Under the pieces are notes generated by a model. The model saw nothing but the letters and a program-made list of their open reading frames with translations, was not told where the DNA came from and did not search any database. The position numbers were made by a program, and so were the translations under genes. From contig NZ_CP041360.1 of assembly GCF_006965485.1 (NCBI RefSeq), positions 2,976,001-3,040,000 on the forward strand: 64,000 nt of DNA. The letters are read 5' to 3'. This DNA comes from Spirosoma sp. KCTC 42546. GTDB lineage: Bacteria > Bacteroidota > Bacteroidia > Cytophagales > Spirosomataceae. Shown here piece after piece: positions 34,589 through 43,868 of the stretch. Numbering within the stretch: the first letter of the stretch is position 1; each line of letters starts with the position of its first letter.

Positions 34589-36370
34589 TTATCCTAACAC
34601 CGTTGCGGCTAATCGGGTAATATTGAGCGTTCTTGCATTAGAGTCAATGATGTCACGGTACAGACCTCCTTCCTGATACAGAGAATCGTGGGTTCCCTGG
34701 CCAACGACTTCGCCTTCCTGAAGGACATAAATCTGATCGGCATCCATGATCTGGCTGATGTTATGCGAGATGATCAGTACGGTGCGGTTCTGCTTGATGG
34801 CATCCAGACTGTCTTTGATTTGCTCAGCCGTAATGGCATCGAGGCTGGCTGTAGGTTCGTCGAGCAGGAGTACAGGAGGGTTTTTTAGGAATAACCGGGC
34901 AATGGCGATCCGTTGCTGTTGCCCGCCCGATAAGGCGCGGGCTTCGGTCTGGTAACCCTGTGGTAACTGTTGAACCTGATCATGAAGACTGGCGTTTCGG
35001 GCTGCCTCTATGACTTCCTCAGCGGTGGCTTCTAGTCGCCCATAGCGGATGTTTTCTTCAATGGTGCCAGCGAAAATGTGGTTTTTCTGAAGGACTAATC
35101 CAACGTTTTCCCGAACCAACTCGCTGTCGTAGCTCGCCAACGGTTGCCCATCTAAGAGCACGTTGCCGCGCGTTGGGTCATAAAAGCCGGCCAGCAGATT
35201 CAGGGCTGAACTTTTACCCGCTCCCGACAAACCCACCAGTGCTGTTACTTTGCCTGGTTTTAGATCAAGCGTCACGTTACGAAGCGCCTGCTTGCCATTG
35301 GGATACACAAAATCCACGTTCTGAAGGGCGAAGTGTCCTTTCCAGACGGTAGGTTTCACTGACCCGCGCTGGTGTAGATACGTATCATTTTCAATCATAT
35401 CGAAGAATCCTTCGGCATACGTCAGTGCTTCGGAGTATTCGTCGTAGATGCGATGCAGATGGCGTACAGGTGCCGATACATTGTTGAACAGCATGATATG
35501 GAGCAGAATAGCGCCAACAGTCATCTGACGGTTCAGAACAAAATAGATTGTCACGACAAAGACCAGAACGATACCCACCTGTTCGGCAATGCTTTTCAGC
35601 CCATCGAACCAGTAATTTGTGCGGTGGTGACGGATTTCCTTTTCGCACAGACTCAGGTTGAGCACCTGCTGACGACGCTGCTCGTAGCTTTCACGGACAA
35701 AGGATTTTACGACAAAAATAGACTCCAGCAGTCCGTAAAGTGCATTCGCTTTGTTCTCCCGGACTTCCTGAATATTCCGTCGAATCAGCTTCTGACGATT
35801 TGTCTGCTCCCGGCTGATATAGGCATATACGGGTAGTACCAGCGTAGCCACGATACCTACCCCAATATTTTTATTGTAAATCAGGATCAGCGCAAAAGCG
35901 GCATTGGCAACCATTGGCGTAATATCGACAAATAGGTTTTTGACAGTTTTGGTAAGGCTATCAATCCCTTTATCGATTCGTTTTTCGAGTTTGCCAATTT
36001 GGTTATGATCCTGAGCGAAGAAGGATAAATGATAGGATGCAATTCGGCTGATTGTGAAATCATAGAGGTCAGCAGCCATCCGAAACCGGATGCGGTCACT
36101 CAGAAACTTCTGACCTAACTGGACCAATAACGCCAGCAATTCCTTCGAGAGTAAAATAGCGACCAGACTACCAACTACCCAGGTTACTTCTGATTTGTCG
36201 ATGGGTCGTTTAAGCAAATCCTGTACTGTATTGACCGAATATTCCATCACCAGGGGCGTAACCTGGGCAAGCAAGGCTCCAACGGTTGTCAGTAAGAGTG
36301 CCAGGATCAGACTGCCCTGGTAGTTGCGGACAAAAGGCCAGAGTTTGCGGATAAGAAGAAAGGTGTTCAT
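34589..36370 (-). CDS. ABC exporter (fused permease and ATPase)
   Basis: This half-transporter has 593 aa: a six-helix ABC membrane domain (about 1-320) and an ATPase with Walker A GLSGAGKSS, a Q-loop (GLVLQKNHIFAGTIEENIRYG), signature LSGGQQQRIAIARL, Walker [13 protein letters not shown] and switch His in IISHNIS. It probably exports a lipid, peptide or drug as a homodimer. The start MNTFLLIRKLW at 36370 is chosen, because a longer frame to 36565 would add 65 polar residues over the neighbouring gene's end. It begins 26 bases after the EF-hand-like gene. Confidence 0.93.
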   Translation of the reverse strand: MNTFLLIRKLWPFVRNYQGSLILALLLTTVGALLAQVTPLVMEYSVNTVQDLLKRPIDKSEVTWVVGSLVAILLSKELLALLVQLGQKFLSDRIRFRMAADLYDFTISRIASYHLSFFAQDHNQIGKLEKRIDKGIDSLTKTVKNLFVDITPMVANAAFALILIYNKNIGVGIVATLVLPVYAYISREQTNRQKLIRRNIQEVRENKANALYGLLESIFVVKSFVRESYEQRRQQVLNLSLCEKEIRHHRTNYWFDGLKSIAEQVGIVLVFVVTIYFVLNRQMTVGAILLHIMLFNNVSAPVRHLHRIYDEYSEALTYAEGFFDMIENDTYLHQRGSVKPTVWKGHFALQNVDFVYPNGKQALRNVTLDLKPGKVTALVGLSGAGKSSALNLLAGFYDPTRGNVLLDGQPLASYDSELVRENVGLVLQKNHIFAGTIEENIRYGRLEATAEEVIEAARNASLHDQVQQLPQGYQTEARALSGGQQQRIAIARLFLKNPPVLLLDEPTASLDAITAEQIKDSLDAIKQNRTVLIISHNISQIMDADQIYVLQEGEVVGQGTHDSLYQEGGLYRDIIDSNARTLNITRLAATVLG

Positions 36371-36396
36371 AAGTATCAAGTAGTTTATCAATGAGA

Positions 36397-37722
36397 TTAC
36401 ATGATCTGACGAATGAACTCCTGTGTATTCAGTTTGCCGTCGGTTTGGTAATCGTAGAAAAGCTCGGTCATGGAGGCTACGATGTGTGGGTCTTCGGTCA
36501 GGAAAGCGGTTAGTTTGGTAGCCCGGCCACTTGCGCTTGACCCACTGCCCAGAATACAGACGCATAGACCCCGGAAGATGCCCGGCTTATTGTCGCGGGG
36601 AGAGCTGATAAAGAGCTGTACGGGAAGGGTTTTGTTAACCTTCGAGACACGAATACCTATTTCCTGCATCTCCCGAATGGCCTGCGCGTGATCTTTGTAC
36701 AGTTGATTGACTAACAGTGATTTAGGCTCAATCGCTTCGTCGGCTGAGGAGGGAACTAAAAAGCGGTTATGGTGGGGGATATCCTCCCGCTGGGTCAGGA
36801 TCGTATTGCTGCCAGGACGGTAGGTTTCGACGGATACGTGTTCATTGACAACCTTGCCGAGGTACTTCAAAAAGGCGTGTGTTGCGCCTTCGTTCTGGTC
36901 ATTGAGGGTTACAAACTCCACATGTGCATCGCTGCCCATATTTTGAAGGTAAAGAGCCGCGCCTTTTAGCTTGTTTTCAACATCCGTTCGGTCGCGCTGA
37001 AGGGCTTCGGCCTTGCGGGCGTAATCAAACTGTGTAGCATTGCGAAGCTCGTGGGGTTTCAGATCAGCGTGTTTGGCTACGTATTCCATTCTGAACGGCG
37101 CGATACCTTCCAGGCGAGCTGTATTGGAAAGCACCAGCAGATCGTTCCCCTGCGATTGCGCCGATTCGACCACCTTACTGATGCCGTTCAATACTTCGTC
37201 AGACCCCTCCATGAGCAATACTTTTTCATTGACTTTGCCGCTTACGTCAACCATTAAGGTATTGAGCGACTGGGTTGCCTGAACCAGCAGATTGGTCTGT
37301 GTTTTAATGTGTTCCATCTCCTGCTGATTGAGCTTTTCCTTCTGACGGTTGGCTTTTTCAGTCGAGACGGTTACGAACAGGCCAATGAAAATACCGACGA
37401 TGCCCCCCAGCAAACCGGCAATGTCTAGCTCGCGGATGTACCGGTCAATGCCGGGACTGAAATAGCGACCTTGATCAGACCAATTGCCCGTTTTTGGGTC
37501 AATCTGAAAGTTAGACAGGTAGTGGGCCGAGTCGTTAAAGACGTAGAACCATTTCAGGCCCATTGAAATCAGTAAGGCAACAAATGGAATCATGAATAAT
37601 ACGGTGAATAGAACCGGGTGCCGCCGAATGATTTCGTACAGTACGCTGAAGAAGCCTTCATCTTCGGTTTTCAGATCGGCACTGGTAAGTGTATGAGCAG
37701 GAGCAGATGAATTAGATAGCAT
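36397..37722 (-). CDS. Unrecognised membrane protein with coiled coil and C-terminal EF-hand-like loop
   Basis: This 441-aa protein fits no family I recognise. A cytoplasmic N-terminus precedes helix 1 (FTVLFMIPFVALLISMGL). A loop with NDSAHYLSNFQIDP follows, then helix 2 (IAGLLGGIVGIFIGLFVTV). A long charged coiled-coil-like stretch (STEKANRQKEKLNQQEMEHI) leads into a soluble domain of about 300 residues. The C-terminus DYQTDGKLNTQEF (Asp424 to Glu435) has EF-hand spacing: acidic residues at loop positions 1, 5 and 12, Gly at 6, but Gln at 3. It is the first gene of the group with the ABC exporter and kinase. Start 37722 is preferred over 37779. Confidence 0.75.
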   Translation of the reverse strand: MLSNSSAPAHTLTSADLKTEDEGFFSVLYEIIRRHPVLFTVLFMIPFVALLISMGLKWFYVFNDSAHYLSNFQIDPKTGNWSDQGRYFSPGIDRYIRELDIAGLLGGIVGIFIGLFVTVSTEKANRQKEKLNQQEMEHIKTQTNLLVQATQSLNTLMVDVSGKVNEKVLLMEGSDEVLNGISKVVESAQSQGNDLLVLSNTARLEGIAPFRMEYVAKHADLKPHELRNATQFDYARKAEALQRDRTDVENKLKGAALYLQNMGSDAHVEFVTLNDQNEGATHAFLKYLGKVVNEHVSVETYRPGSNTILTQREDIPHHNRFLVPSSADEAIEPKSLLVNQLYKDHAQAIREMQEIGIRVSKVNKTLPVQLFISSPRDNKPGIFRGLCVCILGSGSSASGRATKLTAFLTEDPHIVASMTELFYDYQTDGKLNTQEFIRQIM

Positions 37723-38050
37723 GACGTAGTTGATTTTAAGGACATTACAAAGGTCATGCTTCATCGCTGGCTGTCCCATCTACAAAGACCTACATTCAGA
37801 CTACAGGAAAACCTATAAATTGATCTATAGGGTTGTCCGTTATTTTACGTCCCAGGTACTGGGCATACCATTGGATTGTCAATGGGAAGGCCTTTACTAA
37901 AAAGCAAGAAGCTTGTTGGAGATAGGCGGAAAAACTGATTTTAATCAGCCTGCTTATATTTTTCCTGATCTGACTTGTATGGAAAAACTTTCCGTTGTAA
38001 TCTTGCGTTAATTAAACTGAATCTAAATAAAGAGTAAGACCACCGACATC
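37723..38050. other. Intergenic region upstream of feoA
   Basis: This stretch of 328 bases lies between divergent genes. The left part reads upstream of the EF-hand-like gene. The only recognisable signal is the promoter-like pair near 37974-38005. No Fur- or DtxR-type operator can be named with confidence; TTAATTAAACTGAATCTAAA (38008-38027) is an AT-rich candidate. No small RNA was recognised. Confidence 0.4.
37974..38005 (+). promoter_or_regulatory. Possible feoA promoter
   Basis: CTTG at 37974 and TAATCTTG at 37998 are 24 bases apart start to start, close to the Bacteroidota -33/-7 arrangement, with one mismatch in the -7 box. The feoA ATG is 45 bases downstream. Confidence 0.35.
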
Positions 38051-38278
38051 ATGAGCAAGCGCAGTGTAGCTGATTTGAAAGTTGGCGAACGAGCCACCAT
38101 TCAATCGTTTAATAATCAGTTGATGTCGCTCAAATTGCTCGAAATGGGCTGTTTGCCCGGTGCGGAGGTATGCTTATCTGGTAAAGCGCCACTTGGTGAT
38201 CCTATCTGTCTGAATGTATCTGGTTACTGCCTGGCTATGCGTCGATCAGAAGCAGCCACCATCCTAATTGATAATTAA
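38051..38278 (+). CDS. feoA: Ferrous iron transport protein A
   Basis: This small 75-aa SH3-like protein works with FeoB in ferrous iron uptake. The pattern SVADLKVGERATIQSF, then LKLLEMGCLPGAEVCLSGKAPLGDPICLNVSGYCLAMRRSEA is typical of FeoA. It lies 65 bases before feoB and is likely cotranscribed. Confidence 0.93.
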   Translation: MSKRSVADLKVGERATIQSFNNQLMSLKLLEMGCLPGAEVCLSGKAPLGDPICLNVSGYCLAMRRSEAATILIDN

Positions 38279-38343
38279 ACGTTTACGGTTTTTGATTTTC
38301 GGTGGACCGTCGCTACAAATAGCTCACGTGTCAGCAACCCTCG

Positions 38344-40503
38344 TTGCAGTTAACCGAAAACCTTAAACCGCAAGCCGTCACTGCCTTGAATCAGTCCCCC
38401 GTAATCGCCCTCATTGGTAATCCAAACGCTGGTAAATCGTCCCTCTTTAACCAACTCACGGGCCTGCGTCAGAAAACGGGCAATTTTCCCGGTGTTACGG
38501 TAGACAAAAAATCGGGAACCTGGCCGATTGATACCCAAACGGTTGCTACCATCATTGACTTTCCTGGTATTTATTCCATTTACCCAAAGTCGTTAGATGA
38601 GCAGATCGTAACGGATATCCTGGCCAATCCTGCCCACCCCGATTACCCCGATGTCTCAGTTGTTGTTGTCGATGCGGCTAATTTGCATCGAAATCTACTG
38701 CTCTTTACGCAGGTGGCCGATCTTGGTGTTCCGGTTATATTAGCTCTGAACATGCTTGATGTGGCCCGGCAGCAGGCCAAGGATGTTAATTCGGTTCGCC
38801 TGGCCATGCGACTGGGCGTTCCCGTTGTTCGGATTAATGCCCGCACAGGCGAAGGTCTTGATCTGCTCAAAAAGGCTGTTATTGGGCAGCTTTCAGAGCC
38901 AACACTGCCAGGTAAATTGTTTTTTGATCCAGCAGAAGAACTACCGGACCTGATTACGGATACCAAAATTCGCTATGAGCTCGACAATAATTATCTGGCT
39001 TTACAGTACCTCATTCAGCACGATGGGTTTTCATTTTTAGATCGCCCCCAACAAAGAGGACTGGACGAGCTGATCGATAAATATCAGTTTAATGAACAGA
39101 CGTTTCAGGCAGGGGAAACCATTACACGCTACAAACGTATAGCAACTATCGCAGCGGAGGTTGTGACCAATCAACGCCCGGCAAACCAGCCCACATGGAG
39201 TCAGAAACTTGATCGCTATTTACTGCATCCGATCTGGGGGTATGCTATTTTTAGTTTTATCCTGTTGCTGATTTTTCAGGCTATTTTTGCCTGGGCACAG
39301 CCTTTCATGGATGCCATTGATACGGGAGTAGCCTGGATTAATGGGCAACTGAAAGAAAGCCTTCCTGCTGGCCCACTAACCGATTTGCTAACCGATGGTG
39401 TTCTGGCAGGAATTGGGGGCATTTTAGTGTTCATTCCGCAAATAGCCTTTTTATTTTTGCTGGTAGCTTTGCTTGAAGAATCGGGCTATATGTCGCGGGT
39501 GATGGTGATCATGGATCGCATCATGCGCAAATTTGGGCTCAATGGCCGGAGTGTAGTGCCGCTCATCTCGGGTGTTGCCTGCGCTGTACCGGCTATTATG
39601 GCAACCCGCAGCATCGGTACCCGGCGTGACCGACTTATTACGATTCTGGTAACTCCTCTGATGAGTTGCTCGGCCCGACTACCCATTTATACCATTCTGA
39701 TTGCGCTGGTCGTACCAAGCCGACGAATCCTGGGCTTATTTAATTTACAGGGGCTGGCACTAATGGCTTTGTACCTGTTGGGTTTAGTGAGTGCTCTGGT
39801 GGCTGCTTATATATTGAAACTGTTCCTCCGCACTAAAGAACGTAGCTATTTCATTATGGAGTTACCCACGTTCAAGCTGCCCCGCTGGAATCACGTTGGG
39901 CTAACGGTTTGGGAAAGTGTACGTTCGTTTGTTTGGGAAGCCGGACGGGTTATTCTAGCCATTTCTATTGTATTATGGGTATTGGCAAGCTATGGACCTG
40001 ATGATTCAATGGATCAGGCCGAAGCACGAGCAAAGCAGCAGCATTCGACGCTTACCCTTAATCAATTACAGAATATAATAGCCTCCGACCGGCTTGAAGC
40101 ATCGTATGCAGGCCAGTTTGGACACTTCATCGAACCTGTCATTCGTCCACTCGGTTATGACTGGAAAATTGGGATTGCCCTACTGAGTTCGTTTGCTGCC
40201 AGAGAGGTGTTTGTTGGTACAATGTCCACCATTTACAGTATTGGGAGTGGAGCCGACGATGATGGAATCACCATTCGTGAGCGACTCCGTCAGGAGCGAA
40301 ACCCTATTACAGGCGGACCTATGTATACACCGGCTCTGGCCTGGTCGTTGCTGATTTTTTATGTGTTTGCTATGATGTGCATGAGCACATTGGCGGCCAC
40401 GCAACGGGAAACCAAAAGCTGGAAATGGCCTGCTGTTCAGTTGGTATACATGATGGTGCTGGCTTATGGAGCGGCCTTTTTTACTTATCAGATAATGCAG
40501 TAA
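38344..40503 (+). CDS. feoB: Ferrous iron transporter FeoB
   Basis: FeoB is the inner-membrane ferrous iron transporter with an N-terminal GTPase. G1 is IGNPNAGKSSLFNQLTG (about residue 21), followed by GVTVDKKSG, DFPGIYSIYP (G3) and LNMLD (G4). Two Gate domains and a FeoB C-terminal region follow, with SGVACAVPAIMATRSI and TPLMSCSARLPIYTILIAL carrying the conserved cysteines. Length is 719 aa. No in-frame ATG exists near the 5' end; TTG at 38344 is the first possible start after a stop codon at 38320, and TTG at 38389 is an alternative. Confidence 0.93.
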   Translation: MQLTENLKPQAVTALNQSPVIALIGNPNAGKSSLFNQLTGLRQKTGNFPGVTVDKKSGTWPIDTQTVATIIDFPGIYSIYPKSLDEQIVTDILANPAHPDYPDVSVVVVDAANLHRNLLLFTQVADLGVPVILALNMLDVARQQAKDVNSVRLAMRLGVPVVRINARTGEGLDLLKKAVIGQLSEPTLPGKLFFDPAEELPDLITDTKIRYELDNNYLALQYLIQHDGFSFLDRPQQRGLDELIDKYQFNEQTFQAGETITRYKRIATIAAEVVTNQRPANQPTWSQKLDRYLLHPIWGYAIFSFILLLIFQAIFAWAQPFMDAIDTGVAWINGQLKESLPAGPLTDLLTDGVLAGIGGILVFIPQIAFLFLLVALLEESGYMSRVMVIMDRIMRKFGLNGRSVVPLISGVACAVPAIMATRSIGTRRDRLITILVTPLMSCSARLPIYTILIALVVPSRRILGLFNLQGLALMALYLLGLVSALVAAYILKLFLRTKERSYFIMELPTFKLPRWNHVGLTVWESVRSFVWEAGRVILAISIVLWVLASYGPDDSMDQAEARAKQQHSTLTLNQLQNIIASDRLEASYAGQFGHFIEPVIRPLGYDWKIGIALLSSFAAREVFVGTMSTIYSIGSGADDDGITIRERLRQERNPITGGPMYTPALAWSLLIFYVFAMMCMSTLAATQRETKSWKWPAVQLVYMMVLAYGAAFFTYQIMQ

Positions 40504-40507
40504 CGCA

Positions 40508-40570
40508 TAAAATCGGAACGCGGGTTGTACCAATTTACTGTAAATTGGTACAACCCGCGTTCCGATTTTA
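40508..40570. terminator. Perfect 30-bp-arm hairpin after feoB
   Basis: The arms 40508-40537 and 40541-40570 are exact inverted copies around a 3-base loop, centred on GGAACGCGGGTTGTACC. It lies five bases after the feoB stop and before a small ORF in the opposite direction, so it could terminate both. The GGAACGCGG end recalls the GAACGC hairpin family, but the rest differs. Confidence 0.8.
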
Positions 40571-40583
40571 TATGAAGTTTTGG

Positions 40584-40745
40584 TTACCAGAGCAAACCCT
40601 TCGAAATTAAGGGGTAAATATGGTATAGGATATAGGCAAATAGTGCTACAGCCAGGCTACCTAGTGCCGTTGTATGATCGAAACTCGACCGTTCTCTACG
40701 TGAAGGACGATTGTTGCGCCAAGCTCGTTGTGCCACATTTTTCAT
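40584..40745 (-). CDS. Possible 53-aa single-helix membrane protein
   Basis: A short ORF starts MKNVAQRAWRNNRPSRRERS and continues with a hydrophobic helix (about residues 29-47, LGSLAVALFAYILYHIYPL), ending LLW. The basic N-terminus and single helix suit a small inner-membrane protein. It converges with feoB across a hairpin. No family was recognised and expression is uncertain, but it fills an otherwise empty stretch. Confidence 0.45.
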   Translation of the reverse strand: MKNVAQRAWRNNRPSRRERSSFDHTTALGSLAVALFAYILYHIYPLISKGLLW

Positions 40746-40960
40746 TGGTGTGTCAGTAAGTGGTTATATACCGGTACAAAATTGGGGGATTACCTTTGGC
40801 TAAAACAGCGGAAAAACCCTGATTTTTTTGATACGTATAACTACCTGATTGTACACTAACCAATATATGTTCGTGGTTTCAAAACGGTAGCTTGGTTGAT
40901 AAGACACCGAGTGAACCATAAAGTAACGGGTGTAGTAAATAAACTACCTGTTTCACGAAT
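40746..40960. other. Short intergenic stretch with no recognised feature
   Basis: About 215 AT-rich bases between the small membrane ORF and the nnr gene. No ORF, RNA or clear promoter box was recognised. Confidence 0.4.
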
Positions 40961-42478
40961 TTACTCCCATCGCAATGCATCAATTACATCTGTAGCAATC
41001 ATGCCAATTTGACCTCGCTGTACGGCTATACGGTCGCCAGCCAGTCCATGCGCAAACACGCCTAATACCGCTGCCTCTACAGAATCGTAGTTTTGGGCTA
41101 GTAGAGCGGTTAGTACCCCAGTCAGAACATCGCCTGTACCGCCCGTACTTAAACCAGGGTTGCCCGTTGAGTTAAAATGAATATCGCCATCGGGTGTTGC
41201 CACCGCAGAATTTGCGCCCTTTAATACAACAACGACCTTATACTTCTGGGCAAACTCCCGTAGGATATCTAATTTCTGATAATCATTCTCCCACTTTTTT
41301 GTTAGTCGCTCAAACTCTTTGGGGTGGGGCGTCAGAATGCTGTTTTTAGGGAGATAAGTCAATAACTCACGGTTTTCGGACAGCAGATTCAGTGCATCTG
41401 CATCGACTACCATTGGTTTTTTCATCGTCTTGAGCAGCCCTTTTAGCATATCCAGCGTTTCATGCGCCTGCCCAATACCTGATCCAATACCCACTACAGC
41501 GTAGTCGGCAGGAGTAAGACTGCTTAACTCACTGGCACCGCGGTCTGGCGTTCCGGTTAGTACATTGGGGTTGCCATCCGGACGGCACATTGCTTCGGGC
41601 ACAGCTATTTGCATCGTGTCATAACCGCATCGGGGTACATGAACAGTTAACAGACCAACCCCCGATCGTAGGCAGGCTTTGGCTGCCAGAACAGCTGCGC
41701 CCATTTTTCCGTAACTACCTACCATCAGCAGGGCATGGCCAAACGTACCTTTATTGGAGAACCGATCCCGTTTGCGTAACAGTAGTCGGGCATCCTGAGG
41801 CTGCGTATAATAATAGGGGGTAGGGGCGAGGTCAATATAGCGTTTATGCAACCGAATGTCCACAATATGCCAATCACCTACATAACGGCCATTTTTTGGG
41901 AGCATGAACGCTAGTTTAGGCAACTGAAATGTAATCGTGTAATCCGGTTCTATGATGACGTCGGTCAGCTCATTCGGTTTGTCTGTATACAAGCCACTGG
42001 CAATGTCGACCGCAATCACTGTTGCGGGAGAACGATTGATGACTTCAATAACACTCTTAACAATGCCCTCTGTTGGGCGCGAGAGTCCTGACCCCAGAAT
42101 GGCGTCAATTAGTACTTCATTATGGCGAAGAGCAGGAATTTCCTGGGGCAGTTCAATGTATCGGATTGTTTCGGTAATTAATTTCAGGCGCCGATGATTG
42201 TGCATAAAATCATCTGACTCACGAGGTGCATAGCGCACCACATTTACCTCAACAGGATAGTTCCGTTCCAGAAGTAGTCGGGCAATGGCCAGGCCATCAC
42301 CCCCGTTGTTACCTAATCCGCAGAAGAGTTTAGTAGGCGTTGTATTGGGAAAACGATCAACAAACCAGTCAACGAAAGCAAGGGCCGCCCGCTCCATCAA
42401 ATTGATGGGTGCAATGGGTTCATGCTCGATAGTCGATTGATCAAGGGCGCGGATTTGGTCAACGTTCAGTATTTTCAT
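40961..42478 (-). CDS. nnr: Bifunctional NAD(P)H-hydrate repair enzyme
   Basis: This enzyme repairs damaged NAD(P)HX. The N-terminal epimerase domain (NnrE, about 1-210) shows MERAALAFVDWF, CGLGNNGGDGLAIARLL and VDIASGLYTD. The C-terminal ADP-dependent dehydratase domain (NnrD, about 225-505) shows HALLMVGSYGKMGAAVLAAKACLRSG, VVDADALNLL, ILTPHPKEFERL and NPGLSTGGTGDVLTGVL. Length is 505 aa, normal for the fused form. It is divergent from rplS across 114 bases. Confidence 0.95.
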   Translation of the reverse strand: MKILNVDQIRALDQSTIEHEPIAPINLMERAALAFVDWFVDRFPNTTPTKLFCGLGNNGGDGLAIARLLLERNYPVEVNVVRYAPRESDDFMHNHRRLKLITETIRYIELPQEIPALRHNEVLIDAILGSGLSRPTEGIVKSVIEVINRSPATVIAVDIASGLYTDKPNELTDVIIEPDYTITFQLPKLAFMLPKNGRYVGDWHIVDIRLHKRYIDLAPTPYYYTQPQDARLLLRKRDRFSNKGTFGHALLMVGSYGKMGAAVLAAKACLRSGVGLLTVHVPRCGYDTMQIAVPEAMCRPDGNPNVLTGTPDRGASELSSLTPADYAVVGIGSGIGQAHETLDMLKGLLKTMKKPMVVDADALNLLSENRELLTYLPKNSILTPHPKEFERLTKKWENDYQKLDILREFAQKYKVVVVLKGANSAVATPDGDIHFNSTGNPGLSTGGTGDVLTGVLTALLAQNYDSVEAAVLGVFAHGLAGDRIAVQRGQIGMIATDVIDALRWE

Positions 42479-42518
42479 AAAGGTGGTGCAAGGTACATAC
42501 CATAATTTTGCAAAAGTA

Positions 42519-42549
42519 TTTTCTCCTACCGAGAAATTTACTATCTTTG
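42519..42549 (+). promoter_or_regulatory. rplS promoter
   Basis: TATCTTTG at 42542-42549 is a perfect -7 box, with a weak T-rich -33 (TTTT at 42519) 23 bases upstream. The rplS ATG follows after 43 bases. Confidence 0.55.
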
Positions 42550-42592
42550 CGGCTCATTTCGCAAATACTTATCTGGCGATTTATATACGGTC

Positions 42593-42967
42593 ATGAGCGA
42601 GTTAATCAAATTAGTGGAGGCAGACAACGCGCAGCGTCGCACCGAGTTGCCCACATTCCGGGCCGGCGATACGGTGAACGTACACGTTAAAATCCGCGAA
42701 GGAAATAAAGAGCGTATTCAGGTCTTTACGGGTACGGTAATCCAACGCCGGAATCCAAGCAGCGGTGGTGAAACATTCACCGTTCGCAAGGTATCCAATG
42801 GTGTAGGTGTAGAACGGATTTTCCCGCTTCTGTCGCCTAATATCGACAAGGTTGAAGTTGTTCGTCTTGGTAAAGTACGCCGGGCCCGGTTGTTCTACCT
42901 GCGCGGTCGCCAGGGTAAAGCAGCTCGTGTGAAAGAGCGGAAACCAAAGGCAGTTGCAGCAGCTTAA
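42593..42967 (+). CDS. rplS: 50S ribosomal protein L19
   Basis: L19 lies at the interface of the ribosomal subunits. The 124-aa protein contains [67 protein letters not shown], characteristic of bL19. The C-terminal [16 protein letters not shown] tail is slightly longer than in E. coli. It has its own promoter and a terminator, so it appears monocistronic. Confidence 0.97.
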   Translation: MSELIKLVEADNAQRRTELPTFRAGDTVNVHVKIREGNKERIQVFTGTVIQRRNPSSGGETFTVRKVSNGVGVERIFPLLSPNIDKVEVVRLGKVRRARLFYLRGRQGKAARVKERKPKAVAAA

Positions 42968-42992
42968 TTGCCTGTTTGCCCAAAAAATCAAA

Positions 42993-43019
42993 AGCTGCCT
43001 GAAAAGGTGGCTTTTTTTG
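42993..43019 (+). terminator. rplS terminator
   Basis: AGCTGCCT (42993-43000), a GAAA tetraloop and AGGTGGCT (43005-43012) form an 8-bp stem with two G-T pairs, followed by a run of Ts. It lies 25 bases after the rplS stop. Confidence 0.8.
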
Positions 43020-43044
43020 TTCCCTTTGACCACCATTTACGCAT

Positions 43045-43824
43045 ATGACTATCGACTTTTTTAAATACCAGGGCACCGGCAATGATTTTGTGCTGATTGA
43101 TGACCGAGATGAAACCTTTCCCGTGTCTGATCAGACATTGATTGAGCGGATTTGTCATCGTCGGTTTGGTATTGGGGCGGATGGGCTTATTCTCCTGCGC
43201 AACGATCCTGAGTACGACTTTCGGATGATTTATTTTAATGCGGATGGTGCCGAAGGGAGCATGTGTGGGAATGGGGGCCGTTGTATTGTCCGATTTGCCC
43301 ACGATCTGGGCGTGTTTGAAAGCGAAACCCGCTTCCTAGCCGTTGATGGTGAACACAAAGCCGAGGTTCGTGGAGACGATATTTTCCTGAAAATGAGTGA
43401 AGTGGCGGGAATTGATGATCGAGAAGGGCTTACATTTCTGAATACGGGCTCCCCCCATGTTGTTCAGTTTGTTGATGACCTGGAATCACTTGATGTAGTA
43501 AGCGAAGGCCGCTCTATTCGTTATGATTCGCGTTTTCTGCCTGGCGGTACAAATGTTAATTTTGTTCAGCCAATTGATAGCAATACCTTGTTTGTCAGGA
43601 CGTATGAGCGTGGTGTTGAAGACGAGACCTACTCCTGTGGTACTGGTGTAACGGCTGTTGCGTTAGTCGCACAGCGTCAACTACATATGTCCGATCCCGT
43701 ATTTATTAAAACCCTTGGCGGCAACCTTCGGGTATCGTTCCATCCCAAAGCTGATGAGCAGTTTGATAACATCTATCTGATTGGGCCAGCTAAACGAGTT
43801 TTTGCAGGAACAATAACTGTTTAG
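43045..43824 (+). CDS. dapF: Diaminopimelate epimerase
   Basis: DapF interconverts LL- and meso-diaminopimelate for lysine and peptidoglycan synthesis, without a cofactor. The catalytic cysteines are in GSMCGNGGRC (Cys74) and in TYSCGTGVTAVAL (about Cys198). Other hallmarks are KYQGTGNDFVLIDD, RFGIGADGLILL and NTGSPHVVQFV. Length 259 aa is typical. Confidence 0.96.
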   Translation: MTIDFFKYQGTGNDFVLIDDRDETFPVSDQTLIERICHRRFGIGADGLILLRNDPEYDFRMIYFNADGAEGSMCGNGGRCIVRFAHDLGVFESETRFLAVDGEHKAEVRGDDIFLKMSEVAGIDDREGLTFLNTGSPHVVQFVDDLESLDVVSEGRSIRYDSRFLPGGTNVNFVQPIDSNTLFVRTYERGVEDETYSCGTGVTAVALVAQRQLHMSDPVFIKTLGGNLRVSFHPKADEQFDNIYLIGPAKRVFAGTITV

Positions 43825-43868
43825 CATTCCTGTTGGTTAGGTAAGGAACTACACACGTTTATATCCGA

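Noticed and set aside
36371..36565. Longer N-terminus for the ABC exporter
   Set aside because: It would overlap the upstream gene's end and add an Arg-rich segment unlike ABC exporters.
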